Below are positions 15,243-26,435 of a stretch of 64,000 bases of DNA, in pieces (the stretch's first letter is position 1; each line of letters starts with the position of its first letter). Under the pieces are notes generated by a model. That model saw only the letters and a list, made by a program, of their open reading frames with translations, ran no database searches and was not told where the DNA came from. The stretch comes from Synechococcus sp. Tobar12-5m-g. Its GTDB lineage: Bacteria > Cyanobacteriota > Cyanobacteriia > PCC-6307 > Cyanobiaceae. Position numbers and translations under genes: made by a program. The stretch lies in assembly GCF_024345415.1 (NCBI RefSeq), contig NZ_JAGQBB010000013.1, forward strand, positions 1-64,000, written 5' to 3'.

Positions 15243-17131
15243 TGACCGACACCACCTTCAAGGCTGCCGCCGCGCCGGCCGAGAGCGGCGAGCGCCGCGT
15301 CATCGTGCTGCCGATCGAGCCGGGACTGGTCTGCCTGCGGGGTCTGAGCCCGAAGCGGCTGCGTTTCGAGGTGGAATACGGCCTCGAGCGGGGGACCACC
15401 GCCAACACCTTCCTGTTCCGTGGTGGCGAATGCGAGGGGCGACCGGTCGGTCCGGTGCTGGTGCATCCTCCGGGGCAGTCGTTCGCGGCTCCCTTCCTCG
15501 AGGCCCTGGCCCAGCAGCTGGAGGGCCCAGGCCGCGCCAGCGCCGGTCACCAGGATCCGCCCCTGCGGCTGGTGGTGGGTTTTGTCAACCCCAACCGGGC
15601 TGCATTCCTGCGCCAGCTGGCGGAGCGCTGGCCCGATCTCGAGCTGATCGCCTCCAACGCCGGCGCCAAGCTGGTCGAGGAGCTTTGGCAACAGCGCAAA
15701 CCAGGCTCCGCCCCGTCCAACCCTGAGACGGCCGCGGCTGATCCGGACCCGGGTCCTCCCCTGCCGCCGATTCGAATCATCAAGGGGGAGGAGGTGCTGG
15801 AGTTGGGGCACGGCCACCGGCTGCGGTTGATCCCGGTCCCCACCCCCCGCTGGCCCGGCGCCCTGGTGGCCTTCGAAGAAAGCAGCGGCCTGCTGATCAG
15901 TGGAAAGTTCTTCGCCGCCCATCTCTGCAGCGAGCCCTTCGCCGAGCCCAACCGCAGCAGTAGTGAGGAGGATCGCCGCCACTTCTACGACTGCCTGATG
16001 GCGCCGATGGCCCGCCAGGTGGAAACGGTGGTGGACCGGCTCGAAGCGCTGCCGATTCGCACGATTGCCCCCGGCCACGGCCCGGCGATCAGCGAGAGCT
16101 GGCGCAGCCTCCTGGCCGACTACCGCCGCTGGGGCGAGAGCCAGGGCAAGGCCAAGCTGGCGGTGGCCCTGCTCTATGCCAGTGCCTACGGCAACACCGC
16201 CGCCATCGCCGATGCCCTCGCCCAGGGGGTGTCCCGCACCGGTGTGCGGGTGGAGAGCGTCAACTGCGAGTTCGCCACCCCCGAGCAGCTCCTGGAGACC
16301 ATCCGCAGCTGCGACGCCTTCCTGATCGGCTCCCCCACCCTGGGGGGCCATGCCCCCACCCCGATCGTCTCGGCCCTGGGAACCCTGCTCTCCGAAGCCG
16401 ACCGCACCAAGCCCGTGGGGGTGTTCGGCAGTTTCGGCTGGAGCGGAGAGGCAATCGACCTGCTCGAGAGCAAGCTGCGCGATGGCGGCTTCCGCTTCGC
16501 CTTCGAGACGATCCGGGTGAAATTCAGCCCCGACGGCCCCACCCTCCTGCGCCTGGAGGAAACCGGCACCGCGTTGGGGCGGGAGCTGCTCGGCCGGCAG
16601 AGCCGCCAGAAGCGGATTGCCGCCGGCGGCCTCAGTGAGAGCCGCAGCAATCCGGCCGTGCTGGCCCTGGGGCGGGTGGTGGGATCGCTCTGTGTGCTCA
16701 CCACCCGCAAGGGCGAAGGGGCCGAGGCCCTGGGTGGGGCGATGGTGGCCAGCTGGGTGAGCCAGGCCAGCTTCACCCCTCCCGGTTTCACGGTGGCTGT
16801 GGCGAAGGATCGGGCCGTGGAGCTGCTGCTCCATAGCGGCGACCGCTTCGTGCTGAACGTGCTGGCCCAAGGCCGCCAGCAGGGCCCGATGAAGCAGTTC
16901 CTGCAGCCGTTCGAGCCGGGCGCCGATCGGTTCGCCGGCCTTGAGCTAGACTCCAGCCCTTCCGGCCAGCCCGTTCTGCCCGAGGCCCTGGCCTGGCTGG
17001 AGGCCACCGTGAGCCAGCGGATGGAATGCGGCGACCACTGGCTGCTCTACGCCCAGGTGAGCCACGGGGGCCTGCTGGATCCGGCCGCCCTCACGGCGGT
17101 GCACCAGCGCCGCAGTGGCGCCAACTACTGA
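15242..17131 (+). CDS. flv1: Flavodiiron protein Flv1
   Basis: 629 residues, same three-domain layout as Flv3. The diiron motif is not conserved: the HxExDH position reads VNPNRA (in VGFVNPNRAAFLRQL), the known hallmark of cyanobacterial Flv1, which partners Flv3. FMN domain ALLYASAYGNTAAIADALAQ and flavin-reductase domain GSLCVLTTRKGEGAEALGG then GAMVASWVSQASF are clear. About 50 residues longer than typical Flv1 because of inserts near residues 90-105 and 160-180. Translationally coupled to flv3. Confidence 0.94.
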   Translation: MTDTTFKAAAAPAESGERRVIVLPIEPGLVCLRGLSPKRLRFEVEYGLERGTTANTFLFRGGECEGRPVGPVLVHPPGQSFAAPFLEALAQQLEGPGRASAGHQDPPLRLVVGFVNPNRAAFLRQLAERWPDLELIASNAGAKLVEELWQQRKPGSAPSNPETAAADPDPGPPLPPIRIIKGEEVLELGHGHRLRLIPVPTPRWPGALVAFEESSGLLISGKFFAAHLCSEPFAEPNRSSSEEDRRHFYDCLMAPMARQVETVVDRLEALPIRTIAPGHGPAISESWRSLLADYRRWGESQGKAKLAVALLYASAYGNTAAIADALAQGVSRTGVRVESVNCEFATPEQLLETIRSCDAFLIGSPTLGGHAPTPIVSALGTLLSEADRTKPVGVFGSFGWSGEAIDLLESKLRDGGFRFAFETIRVKFSPDGPTLLRLEETGTALGRELLGRQSRQKRIAAGGLSESRSNPAVLALGRVVGSLCVLTTRKGEGAEALGGAMVASWVSQASFTPPGFTVAVAKDRAVELLLHSGDRFVLNVLAQGRQQGPMKQFLQPFEPGADRFAGLELDSSPSGQPVLPEALAWLEATVSQRMECGDHWLLYAQVSHGGLLDPAALTAVHQRRSGANY

Positions 17132-17152
17132 GCCAGGCCCAAGGGCCCTTCC

Positions 17153-17785
17153 TCAGCGGGGCAGGGGAACAGTGGGGAGGGGCGAGCGGGCCTGCCGGAA
17201 GCAGGGGGCCTCAAACAGCTGGCGCTGGCTGAGGATGTCCACCTGGGGAGGAGCCCCTGGCTTGCCATAGCGCAGCACGAAGATCTGGTCGAAATCCATC
17301 GCACCGATCGGGGGCATCGAGGGCCAGCCCAGCCCACGGGCCAGTTCGGGCATCCTGCGGTGCTCCCAGAACAGCACCACGTTGCCGTCTTGGTAGGCCG
17401 GTTGGCTGAGGATGTCTTGTCCAACCTGGAAGGAGTCCTCCACTGAGGATTGGGCAATGGAAATGTTGACCCCAGTGGCCACCCCCAGGGGCACGGCACT
17501 CTGGTAGCTGCGGGCGTTCTTGCTGGTGAGCGGATTGAGGAAGAACGTGCGGATGTGGGTGGGGGTGCCGAAGCAGGCGGGGATCAATCGGGCCAGGTTG
17601 ATGGACTGCAGGAAGCCGTGGACCGAGAGGTTGTAATTGCCATCGCCGGAGCCCACCTTGTCGCCGTGGCGCAGCAGGATCACCTGGCGGGGGGTGGCTG
17701 CGGCGGAGTTCAGGTCGGTGAAGCCCAGCGCCAAGGCCAACAGTGCCTGGCAGGTCCGGCGTGTGGAGCAACGGTGGAGGGCCAT
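17153..17785 (-). CDS. Secreted histidine phosphatase family protein
   Basis: 210 residues from ATG 17785. A short hydrophobic stretch TCQALLALALGFTDLNSAAA is a signal peptide. VILLRHGDKVGSGDGNYNLS contains the RHG motif whose His accepts phosphate; the early part SVHGFLQSINLARLIP and a later SYQSAVPLG fit the branch 1/2 core. The second catalytic His region is probably VVLFWEHRRMPELA (H after WE). Substrate unknown; a periplasmic phosphatase role is inferred. Confidence 0.75.
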   Translation of the reverse strand: MALHRCSTRRTCQALLALALGFTDLNSAAATPRQVILLRHGDKVGSGDGNYNLSVHGFLQSINLARLIPACFGTPTHIRTFFLNPLTSKNARSYQSAVPLGVATGVNISIAQSSVEDSFQVGQDILSQPAYQDGNVVLFWEHRRMPELARGLGWPSMPPIGAMDFDQIFVLRYGKPGAPPQVDILSQRQLFEAPCFRQARSPLPTVPLPR

Positions 17786-17965
17786 GGGATCCCGGCGGCG
17801 GATGGGGCCTTGGGCAGTCGCGGACAGATCTACCTCACCCCCATGGTGACGCCCACGACGGCCAGCCCCCCAAAGGCAGCCTTTAACTGTCGATGTCCAC
17901 AACCGGGCTAAGTCGTAGTCATTCCGACTTCGTGTAAGCTTTTCGGCACCCTCCCCCCCCTTCCC

Positions 17966-18676
17966 ATGGACCTCTCAAAGCCCGGCACCCTCGCCAACCT
18001 GGAAGCCGCCTTCGGCGGCGAGAGCATGGCCAACCGCAAATACCTCTTCTTCGCCGACGTGGCCAGGCAGCTCGGCAACCCCGAACTGGCCAAGCTCTTC
18101 CGTGACACCGCCGCCCAGGAGACCGAGCACGCCTTCGCCCACTTCCGCCTGCTCCATCCCGAGCTGGTGGTGGCCGACCCCGCCGCCCTCTCGGAGGCCG
18201 AGAAGCAGACCGTGCTCAGCCGCTGCCTGGAGCTGGCGATCGAAGGCGAAACCTACGAGTACACCACCATGTACCCGGAATTCGCCGCCCAGGCCCGCAC
18301 CGACCGTGACGGCGGCGCCGAAGCCGAGTTCAACGAGCAGATCGCCGAATCCGCCGAGCACGCCGGCATCTTCCGCCGGGCCGCCAGCAACTTCGGCCGG
18401 CTCACCCCGATCGAGCACCACCACGCCGATCGCTACACCGTGGCCCTCGAAGCCCTGCAAGGCCAGGGAACCGCGGGGGAAGGGGAGCCCGTGGCCGGCC
18501 AGTGGATCTGCAAGGTCTGCTCGATGATCTACGACCCCGCCATCGGCGATCTGGATTCCGGCATCGTCGCCGGCACGCCGTTCGAGGCCATCCCCGACGA
18601 CTGGTCCTGCCCGATCTGCGGCACCCGCAAGGCCAACTTCATTCCCTACCGGGAGCCGGCCCTGCTGGCGGTCTGA
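17966..18676 (+). CDS. Rubrerythrin
   Basis: 236 residues. Four-helix diiron domain with two E..H/E motifs (TLANLEAAFGGESMANRKYL and AAQETEHAFAHFRLLHPEL; second pair YEYTTMYPEFAAQA and AESAEHAGIFRRAA), then a C-terminal rubredoxin domain WICKVCSMIYDPAIGD and WSCPICGTRKANF whose four cysteines bind one iron. Rubrerythrins reduce H2O2 in the cytosol with electrons passing through the rubredoxin centre. It sits beside flv3-flv1 and the old yellow enzyme in an oxygen/redox cluster. Its 3' end overlaps the convergent K+ channel gene by 38 bases. Confidence 0.95.
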   Translation: MDLSKPGTLANLEAAFGGESMANRKYLFFADVARQLGNPELAKLFRDTAAQETEHAFAHFRLLHPELVVADPAALSEAEKQTVLSRCLELAIEGETYEYTTMYPEFAAQARTDRDGGAEAEFNEQIAESAEHAGIFRRAASNFGRLTPIEHHHADRYTVALEALQGQGTAGEGEPVAGQWICKVCSMIYDPAIGDLDSGIVAGTPFEAIPDDWSCPICGTRKANFIPYREPALLAV

Positions 18677-19616
18677 GGTCGGGCTCACCGCAGGACACCG
18701 TCTGGTGAAAGCGGCTGAAATCCAGCTCCCGGCTGTCCGCCCGGTCGACGACGATGTCGGCGAAGCGGGCATTGAGGCGCAGATCGGCGGGCCGGTAGGT
18801 CCAGCGGGCATGGACGGGACCCTGCACGGTTTCGTCCATGCCCTGGAAGGCCACCACCAGCTCGCCATGCCGGGCGGCGATCGTTTCCGGTGTGTGCCCG
18901 TGCAGGGGGCTGGCGGCATCGATCGGATGCATCACCGTCCACATCAACTGGAACAGGATCGACTGGTCGCGGTGCAGGGCCAAGGGCAGCATCCGCCGCA
19001 TCATGAAGCCCTCGCTGCTTCTCTCCTCGAGGGCCAGGAACGCCCGCAGCCTTCCCTCCAGGATGCTGTGGCGGTGCACGTTGGCGATCCGGAAGGTGAG
19101 CATGGGCACGCCGTTCCAGGGCTGGATCGTGGCCACTTCGCTGAACAGGATGCGGGCGCGGCTGCGGGAGAAGCGGGCGAAGGCCAGGCCGGTGGTCAGG
19201 GCGATGAACACCAGCCCCACCAGGGCTTCGAGCGTCACCAGCAGGTTGATCGCCAGGCTGGCGGGGTGGAGCACCCCGTAGCCGATCGATCCGAGGGTCT
19301 GGACGCTGAAGAAGAAGGCCTCGGGGAAGCCCGCCACGGTGCCCTCGGGCATGCCGCCGATGCCCCGCGCATCCAGGAGAAACAGTAGGGCGAAGGCCAG
19401 GTTGAGCAGCAGATAGCTGGCGGCGATCAGCAGCAGGAAGCCCGGCCAGGGCACCGCCAGCATCAGGTGGTAGGGCTCGCGCCAGTGCTGGCGCCAGGTG
19501 TCGAGCTTCTCGGCCCGGAAGCCACCGCCGTCCCGGCGCTGCAGCCGCAGGGAGCGGGGCACGGGGGGCCGGCGGCTAGGGGATCGGAGAAGCAAGCGCC
19601 GGAACAGGTTGGCCAT
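18639..19616 (-). CDS. Kir-type inward-rectifier potassium channel
   Basis: 325 residues. Slide helix and first membrane helix (PWPGFLLLIAASYLLLNLAF), pore loop FFFSVQTLGSIGYGVLHPAS, second helix (LLVTLEALVGLVFIALTTGL) and a cytoplasmic immunoglobulin-like Kir domain from about residue 155 (ILFSEVATIQPWNGVPMLTF). The filter is S110-I-G-Y-G114, with Ser where Thr is usual. Kir domains gate in response to lipids or small ligands. Its start ATG overlaps the HxlR regulator stop by one base, so the two are co-translated. Confidence 0.9.
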   Translation of the reverse strand: MANLFRRLLLRSPSRRPPVPRSLRLQRRDGGGFRAEKLDTWRQHWREPYHLMLAVPWPGFLLLIAASYLLLNLAFALLFLLDARGIGGMPEGTVAGFPEAFFFSVQTLGSIGYGVLHPASLAINLLVTLEALVGLVFIALTTGLAFARFSRSRARILFSEVATIQPWNGVPMLTFRIANVHRHSILEGRLRAFLALEERSSEGFMMRRMLPLALHRDQSILFQLMWTVMHPIDAASPLHGHTPETIAARHGELVVAFQGMDETVQGPVHARWTYRPADLRLNARFADIVVDRADSRELDFSRFHQTVSCGEPDLRPPAGPAPGRE

Positions 19617-19972
19617 CAGCTGCGCGGCGCGGCCACACCCCAGGCGTGAAGGCTGTCAAGCACCGGGATCAGGCTTCGCCCCCGGGACGAAAGCCGGTAT
19701 TCGACCCGCGGCGGCACCTCGGGGAACACCTGACGCTCCACCACCCCATCGGCCTCCAGCTCCCGCAACTGGCTGGTGAGCACCTTCGGGCTCACCCCCG
19801 CAAGGGCCCGTTGCAGATCGGAGAAGCGCCTCACCCCGCCGAGCAGCTCCCGCAAAATGGCCAGTTTCCATCGGCCCCGCATCACCCGCAGGGCCAGCTC
19901 GGCCGGACAGTCGTCGTGGTTCTGGCCGTCGAGGAAGCTCTGGGGCTGCGCCATGGCCTTGGGCTCCGTCAT
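19616..19972 (-). CDS. HxlR-family transcriptional regulator
   Basis: 118 residues. CPAELALRVMRGRWKLAILR then ELLGGVRRFSDLQRALAG and VSPKVLTSQLRELEADGVVE with RQVFPEVPPRVEYRLS match the HxlR winged helix (the GRWK.AILReL and EVPPRVEY.L signatures). An early cysteine in DDCPAEL is typical of redox- or quinone-sensing members such as YodB/QorR. It is divergent from the old yellow enzyme gene 100 bases away, an arrangement in which HxlR proteins commonly control the reductase; co-translated with the Kir channel. Start ATG 19972, alternative ATG 19999. Confidence 0.88.
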   Translation of the reverse strand: MTEPKAMAQPQSFLDGQNHDDCPAELALRVMRGRWKLAILRELLGGVRRFSDLQRALAGVSPKVLTSQLRELEADGVVERQVFPEVPPRVEYRLSSRGRSLIPVLDSLHAWGVAAPRS

Positions 19973-19983
19973 CGTTACCAACC

Positions 19984-20010
19984 GGTGCGTTGGGCACATT
20001 CTGGTGCGTT
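19984..20010. promoter_or_regulatory. Direct repeat GGTGCGTT in hxlR/OYE intergenic region
   Basis: GGTGCGTT occurs at 19984-19991 and again at 20003-20010, 19 bases apart (about two helix turns), in the 102-base divergent space between the HxlR regulator and the old yellow enzyme. A candidate operator for the regulator; only the repeat is observed. Confidence 0.35.
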
Positions 20011-20074
20011 CTTGTGGGAATCCCCCGCGGGCAGCAGAGTTCAGCCACTGCCGTGCAGGCCCTCCGGATCCGCC

Positions 20075-21139
20075 ATGACCGCTGACCTGTTCACCCCCCT
20101 GACGCTCGGCCCCCTGGAGCTGCCCAACCGGGTGCTGATGGCGCCGCTCACCCGCTCCCGGGCCGAGGAGGGCCATGTGCCAGGGCCATTGATGGCCGAG
20201 TACTACGGCCAGCGGGCCTCGGCCGGCCTGATCATCGCCGAGGCCACCATGGCGATGGAGGGGAACTCCGCCTTCATCCGCGAGCCCGGCATCCACTCGG
20301 CCGCCCAGGTGGAGGGCTGGAAGCTCAGCACCGAAGCGGTGCATGCCAAAGGGGGGCGGATCGTGCTGCAGATCTGGCACGGGGGCCGCGCCTGCCATCC
20401 GGTGCTCAACGGCGGCCGAACCCCGGTGGCCCCAAGCGCCCTCGCCATCACCGGCGATGAGATCCACACCCCCGAGGGCAAGAAGCCCTATGTGGTGCCC
20501 CGGGAGCTGGCCGACGAGGAACTGCCCGCCATCGTGGAGGGGTTCCGCCTGGCGGCCCGCAACGCCATGGCCGCCGGCTTCGATGGTGTGGAAGTGCATG
20601 GCGCCAACGGCTACCTGCTCGATGAATTCCTGCGGGATGGCAGCAACCACCGCTCCGGCCCCTACGGCGGCCCGATCGCCAACCGGGCCCGGCTGCTGCT
20701 GGAGGTGATCGAGGCGGTGCGCCGCGAAGCCGAGCTGGTGGGGCTGCGGATCTCGCTGCTCAACAGCTACAACGCCATGGTCGACAGCGATCCGGTAGGC
20801 CTCGCCTCCTGGCTGGCCGAGCGGCTCAACGACACCGGCCTCACCTTTCTGCATGTGATGCGCGGCGACTTCTTCCAGCAGCAGCAGGGTGACGTGCTCA
20901 CCCCTGCGCGCGAACATTTCAAGGGCGCGCTGATCGCCAACATGGGTTACAGCGGGGAGGAGGCCAACGCCGCAATCGGCTCCGGCGCCATCGATGCGGT
21001 GGCCTTCGGCAACGCCTTCCTGGCCAACCCCGACCTGCCCGAGCGCCTGCGGCGTGGAGCTCCGCTCCATACCCCCGATCCGGCCACCTTCTACAGCCCG
21101 GGCCCCGCCGGCTACACCGATTACCCGTTTCTGCCATGA
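20075..21139 (+). CDS. Old yellow enzyme family alkene reductase
   Basis: 354 residues, full length. LFTPLTLGPLELPNRVLMAP and LTRSRAEEGHVPGPLMAEYY form the FMN-binding start; the catalytic His/Asn pair is in GVEVHGANGYLLDEFLRDGS, followed by SGPYGGPIANRARLLLEV. These NAD(P)H-dependent flavoenzymes reduce activated double bonds of electrophiles such as enones and quinones. Overlaps the pirin gene by four bases (ATGA) and is divergent from an HxlR regulator, supporting an electrophile-response unit. Confidence 0.94.
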   Translation: MTADLFTPLTLGPLELPNRVLMAPLTRSRAEEGHVPGPLMAEYYGQRASAGLIIAEATMAMEGNSAFIREPGIHSAAQVEGWKLSTEAVHAKGGRIVLQIWHGGRACHPVLNGGRTPVAPSALAITGDEIHTPEGKKPYVVPRELADEELPAIVEGFRLAARNAMAAGFDGVEVHGANGYLLDEFLRDGSNHRSGPYGGPIANRARLLLEVIEAVRREAELVGLRISLLNSYNAMVDSDPVGLASWLAERLNDTGLTFLHVMRGDFFQQQQGDVLTPAREHFKGALIANMGYSGEEANAAIGSGAIDAVAFGNAFLANPDLPERLRRGAPLHTPDPATFYSPGPAGYTDYPFLP

Positions 21140-21882
21140 CCACCACCTCCCCCACCGCCCGCCGCGGCCAACCGGCCCCGGGCCCCGTCTTCCGGGCCGC
21201 CACCGATCGCTTCCACAGCAGCCTCGACTGGCTGGATAGCTGGCACAGCTTCTCCTTCGCCAACCACCACGACCCCGCCTGGATGGGCTTCGGGCCCCTG
21301 CGGGTGATTAACGACGACACGATCGCCGCCGGAAAGGGCTTCGGCATGCACCCCCACAGCGACATGGAGATCATCACCGTGATGGTGGAAGGGGAACTGA
21401 GCCATCGCGATTCGATCGGCAACGGCGCGGTGCTGAGGGCCGGCGAAGTGCAGCGGATGAGCGCCGGCACCGGAATCGTCCACAGCGAGATCAACCAGGG
21501 AGCTGTGCCCTGTCGGCTGCTGCAGATCTGGATCGAGCCCAGCAGCCGCGGACTCCCCCCCGCCTACGACCAACGGCCTTACCCGATCAGCGCCGGCTGG
21601 ACCCCGCTGATCGATCCCGACGGCTGCGATGGGGCCATGGCGATCCACCGTCCGGTGCGGCTGTGGCGGGCCAGCCCCAAGCCCGGCAACAGCCTGACCC
21701 TGCCCCTGCTGGCCGGCCAAACCGGCTGGATCCAGCTCATCGATGGCGAGCTGGAGTTGGAGCTGGGGGGCAGCCTCCAGCAGCTGGGTCGGGGCGATGG
21801 CCTGGGCTTCCACGCCAAGGCCACAGGGACGCTCACGGCCTCGGCGGCCGGTGCCGATCTGCTGCTGTTCGAGCTCGCCTGA
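21136..21882 (+). CDS. Pirin family protein
   Basis: 248 residues, bicupin. FHSSLDWLDSWHSFSFANHH opens the family, then FGMHPHSDMEIITVMVEGEL with the metal-binding histidines, HRDSIGNGAVLRAGEVQRMS and AGTGIVHSEINQ. Pirins of this type bind iron and some have quercetin dioxygenase activity. Coupled to the old yellow enzyme gene by an ATGA overlap, so a role in detoxifying quinones or phenolics is plausible. Confidence 0.92.
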   Translation: MTTTSPTARRGQPAPGPVFRAATDRFHSSLDWLDSWHSFSFANHHDPAWMGFGPLRVINDDTIAAGKGFGMHPHSDMEIITVMVEGELSHRDSIGNGAVLRAGEVQRMSAGTGIVHSEINQGAVPCRLLQIWIEPSSRGLPPAYDQRPYPISAGWTPLIDPDGCDGAMAIHRPVRLWRASPKPGNSLTLPLLAGQTGWIQLIDGELELELGGSLQQLGRGDGLGFHAKATGTLTASAAGADLLLFELA

Positions 21883-22108
21883 GCTCCCCGGCTGGGCCTG
21901 GCGCACCGTCCTCGCCAGCACCGCCCTGGCAACAGGCCCCCGGTCCGTTGATCGGTGCATGCCGAAGCGGCCTTTCTCTGTGTGTCCGGTAGCACCTTCT
22001 GATGGGAACGGCCTGAAAAATCGCTGAGAGGGTATCAAAAGGCATCCGACGATGCGGCAGTGTGCCGCAGGACCCTTTGGAGTAGGCCTGAGCGTTCCTC
22101 TGCATGCC

Positions 22109-22348
22109 ATGGCCCAGGTCCGTCAGTTTCCTGATCCCAGACTGTTGGAGATTCTCCCGGGCGGTCGCGAGCCGGGCCGCCGTTGGGTGGTGCGTTATCG
22201 GGGGTTCGTGCCCCTTCCCCAGCCCGATCTCACCTGGCTGGTCCGGCCTGAGCGCAGCCCGATGGGCGTGTTGCCCTTCCGAACCCCGGCCAACTCCCTC
22301 GATGATGTCAAAGCCCTGGTGGACTGGCGGCTGAATCAGGCCGCCTGA
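22109..22348 (+). CDS. Small hypothetical protein
   Basis: 79 residues from ATG 22109 (MAQVRQFPDPRLLEILPGGR). Compact and charged, with no signal peptide or cysteines; VRYRGFVPLPQPDLTWLVRP and the closing helix SLDDVKALVDWRLNQAA suggest a folded domain. Family not recognised. The frame is open back to 22052. Its stop overlaps the convergent gene by 13 bases. Confidence 0.55.
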   Translation: MAQVRQFPDPRLLEILPGGREPGRRWVVRYRGFVPLPQPDLTWLVRPERSPMGVLPFRTPANSLDDVKALVDWRLNQAA

Positions 22349-22653
22349 GGTGGGGTTGGCGTGGGTGCCGATTGAAACGGCAGCACCAGCGTGACCCAGC
22401 GGTCGGGTCGCTCCGGCCGGGCCCGACGGGCCTGACGCACGCCGAACGGCACCCGCACCACGTTGGTGCCCTCGACCCGGAAGGTTTCACCACGGGAATG
22501 GCAGTGGGCCAACGAACCCCGCACGGGGGGCAGCTCCGGACCGCGGCGGCTGGGGGTTCCGGAATTGTCGCCGATGGTCAGGCTGCTGAGGGTGAGGGGC
22601 GCCCGGTCCGGGCGCCCAGGGGGGGGTGAGGTGGTGCCGTCGTTGTCGTTCAT
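22336..22653 (-). CDS. Small hypothetical protein
   Basis: 105 residues from ATG 22653 (MNDNDGTTSPPPGRPDRAPL). A Pro/Asp-rich start is followed by SLTIGDNSGTPSRRGPELPP and VPFGVRQARRARPERPDRW then VTLVLPFQSAP, possibly a beta-rich domain. No family assigned. Open reading continues upstream to 22800 but with low-complexity residues. Confidence 0.45.
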   Translation of the reverse strand: MNDNDGTTSPPPGRPDRAPLTLSSLTIGDNSGTPSRRGPELPPVRGSLAHCHSRGETFRVEGTNVVRVPFGVRQARRARPERPDRWVTLVLPFQSAPTPTPPQAA

Positions 22654-22815
22654 GACCCCGAAAGGGAAGCGGCCGGAAGGGGAGGGGAGAATGCACTCCA
22701 TTCCCTTGTTGCCGCGAATGTAACGCCCTTTCGGCCAACCGGGTAGCTTTCGTCGCCACCATCCATTCCGGCCGGAAAAGGGACGAGCCGATACCGACAC
22801 ACCAACAGCCCAGCG

Positions 22816-25869
<3,054 letters not shown>

Positions 25870-26002
25870 GGCAGGGCGGCCGCTCCGGATTGGCGCAGAC
25901 TTTAGGGAGATTCAGCCGGCCGAAAGGGCGTCATCCCGACCAGCACGGGCGTTCACGGACAATCCCCGCTGCTCAGGTCCCGCCGGTCAGCTCCCTTTCC
26001 AG

Positions 26003-26392
26003 TCAGCTCCCTTCCACCTTGGCGCGGTAGCTGCCGGCATCCATCAGGTCGTCGAGCTCCGCGGCTGCGCTCGGACGCACCAACAGCAGCCAGCCCTCGC
26101 CGAACGGATCGCTCTGGATGTCTTCCGGGCTGGCCAGCACCGCCTCGTTGCGCACTTCGACGGTGCCGCTGATCGGGGCATACACATCCTCCACCGCCTT
26201 GACGGATTCGACCGAGCCGAAGCTGGTGCCGCGCTCGAGGTCGGCGCCCACCTCAGGCAGCTCCACGAACACGATGTCGCCCATCTGCTCGACGGCGAAG
26301 GCACTGATCCCCACCCGGACCAGATCCCCCTCCAGGCGGGCGTATTCGTGGCTGTCGGCGTAGCGGCAGTCGTCGGGGTAGCTGAGCGCCAT
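26003..26392 (-). CDS. gcvH: Glycine cleavage system H protein
   Basis: 129 residues. The lipoyl-attachment lysine is Lys65 in FGSVESVKAVEDVYAPISG, followed by EVRNEAVLASPEDIQSDPFG and EGWLLLVRP, all conserved. It shuttles the aminomethyl group between GcvP and GcvT and hydrogens to the L-protein. ATG 26392 (MALSYPDDCRYADSHEYARL) was chosen; the longer frame overlaps the upstream gene. It lies 43 bases after the PLP lyase gene and before gcvP. Confidence 0.96.
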   Translation of the reverse strand: MALSYPDDCRYADSHEYARLEGDLVRVGISAFAVEQMGDIVFVELPEVGADLERGTSFGSVESVKAVEDVYAPISGTVEVRNEAVLASPEDIQSDPFGEGWLLLVRPSAAAELDDLMDAGSYRAKVEGS

Positions 26393-26435
26393 CGATGGCG
26401 GAGGCAGGGGCCTCCCACTCTGACCGACAACCCGC

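Noticed and set aside
22080-22110. Alternative ATG at 22104 for the small hypothetical gene
   Set aside because: It is in a different frame, giving a Trp/Pro/Ser-rich shadow; ATG 22109 gives the balanced protein.
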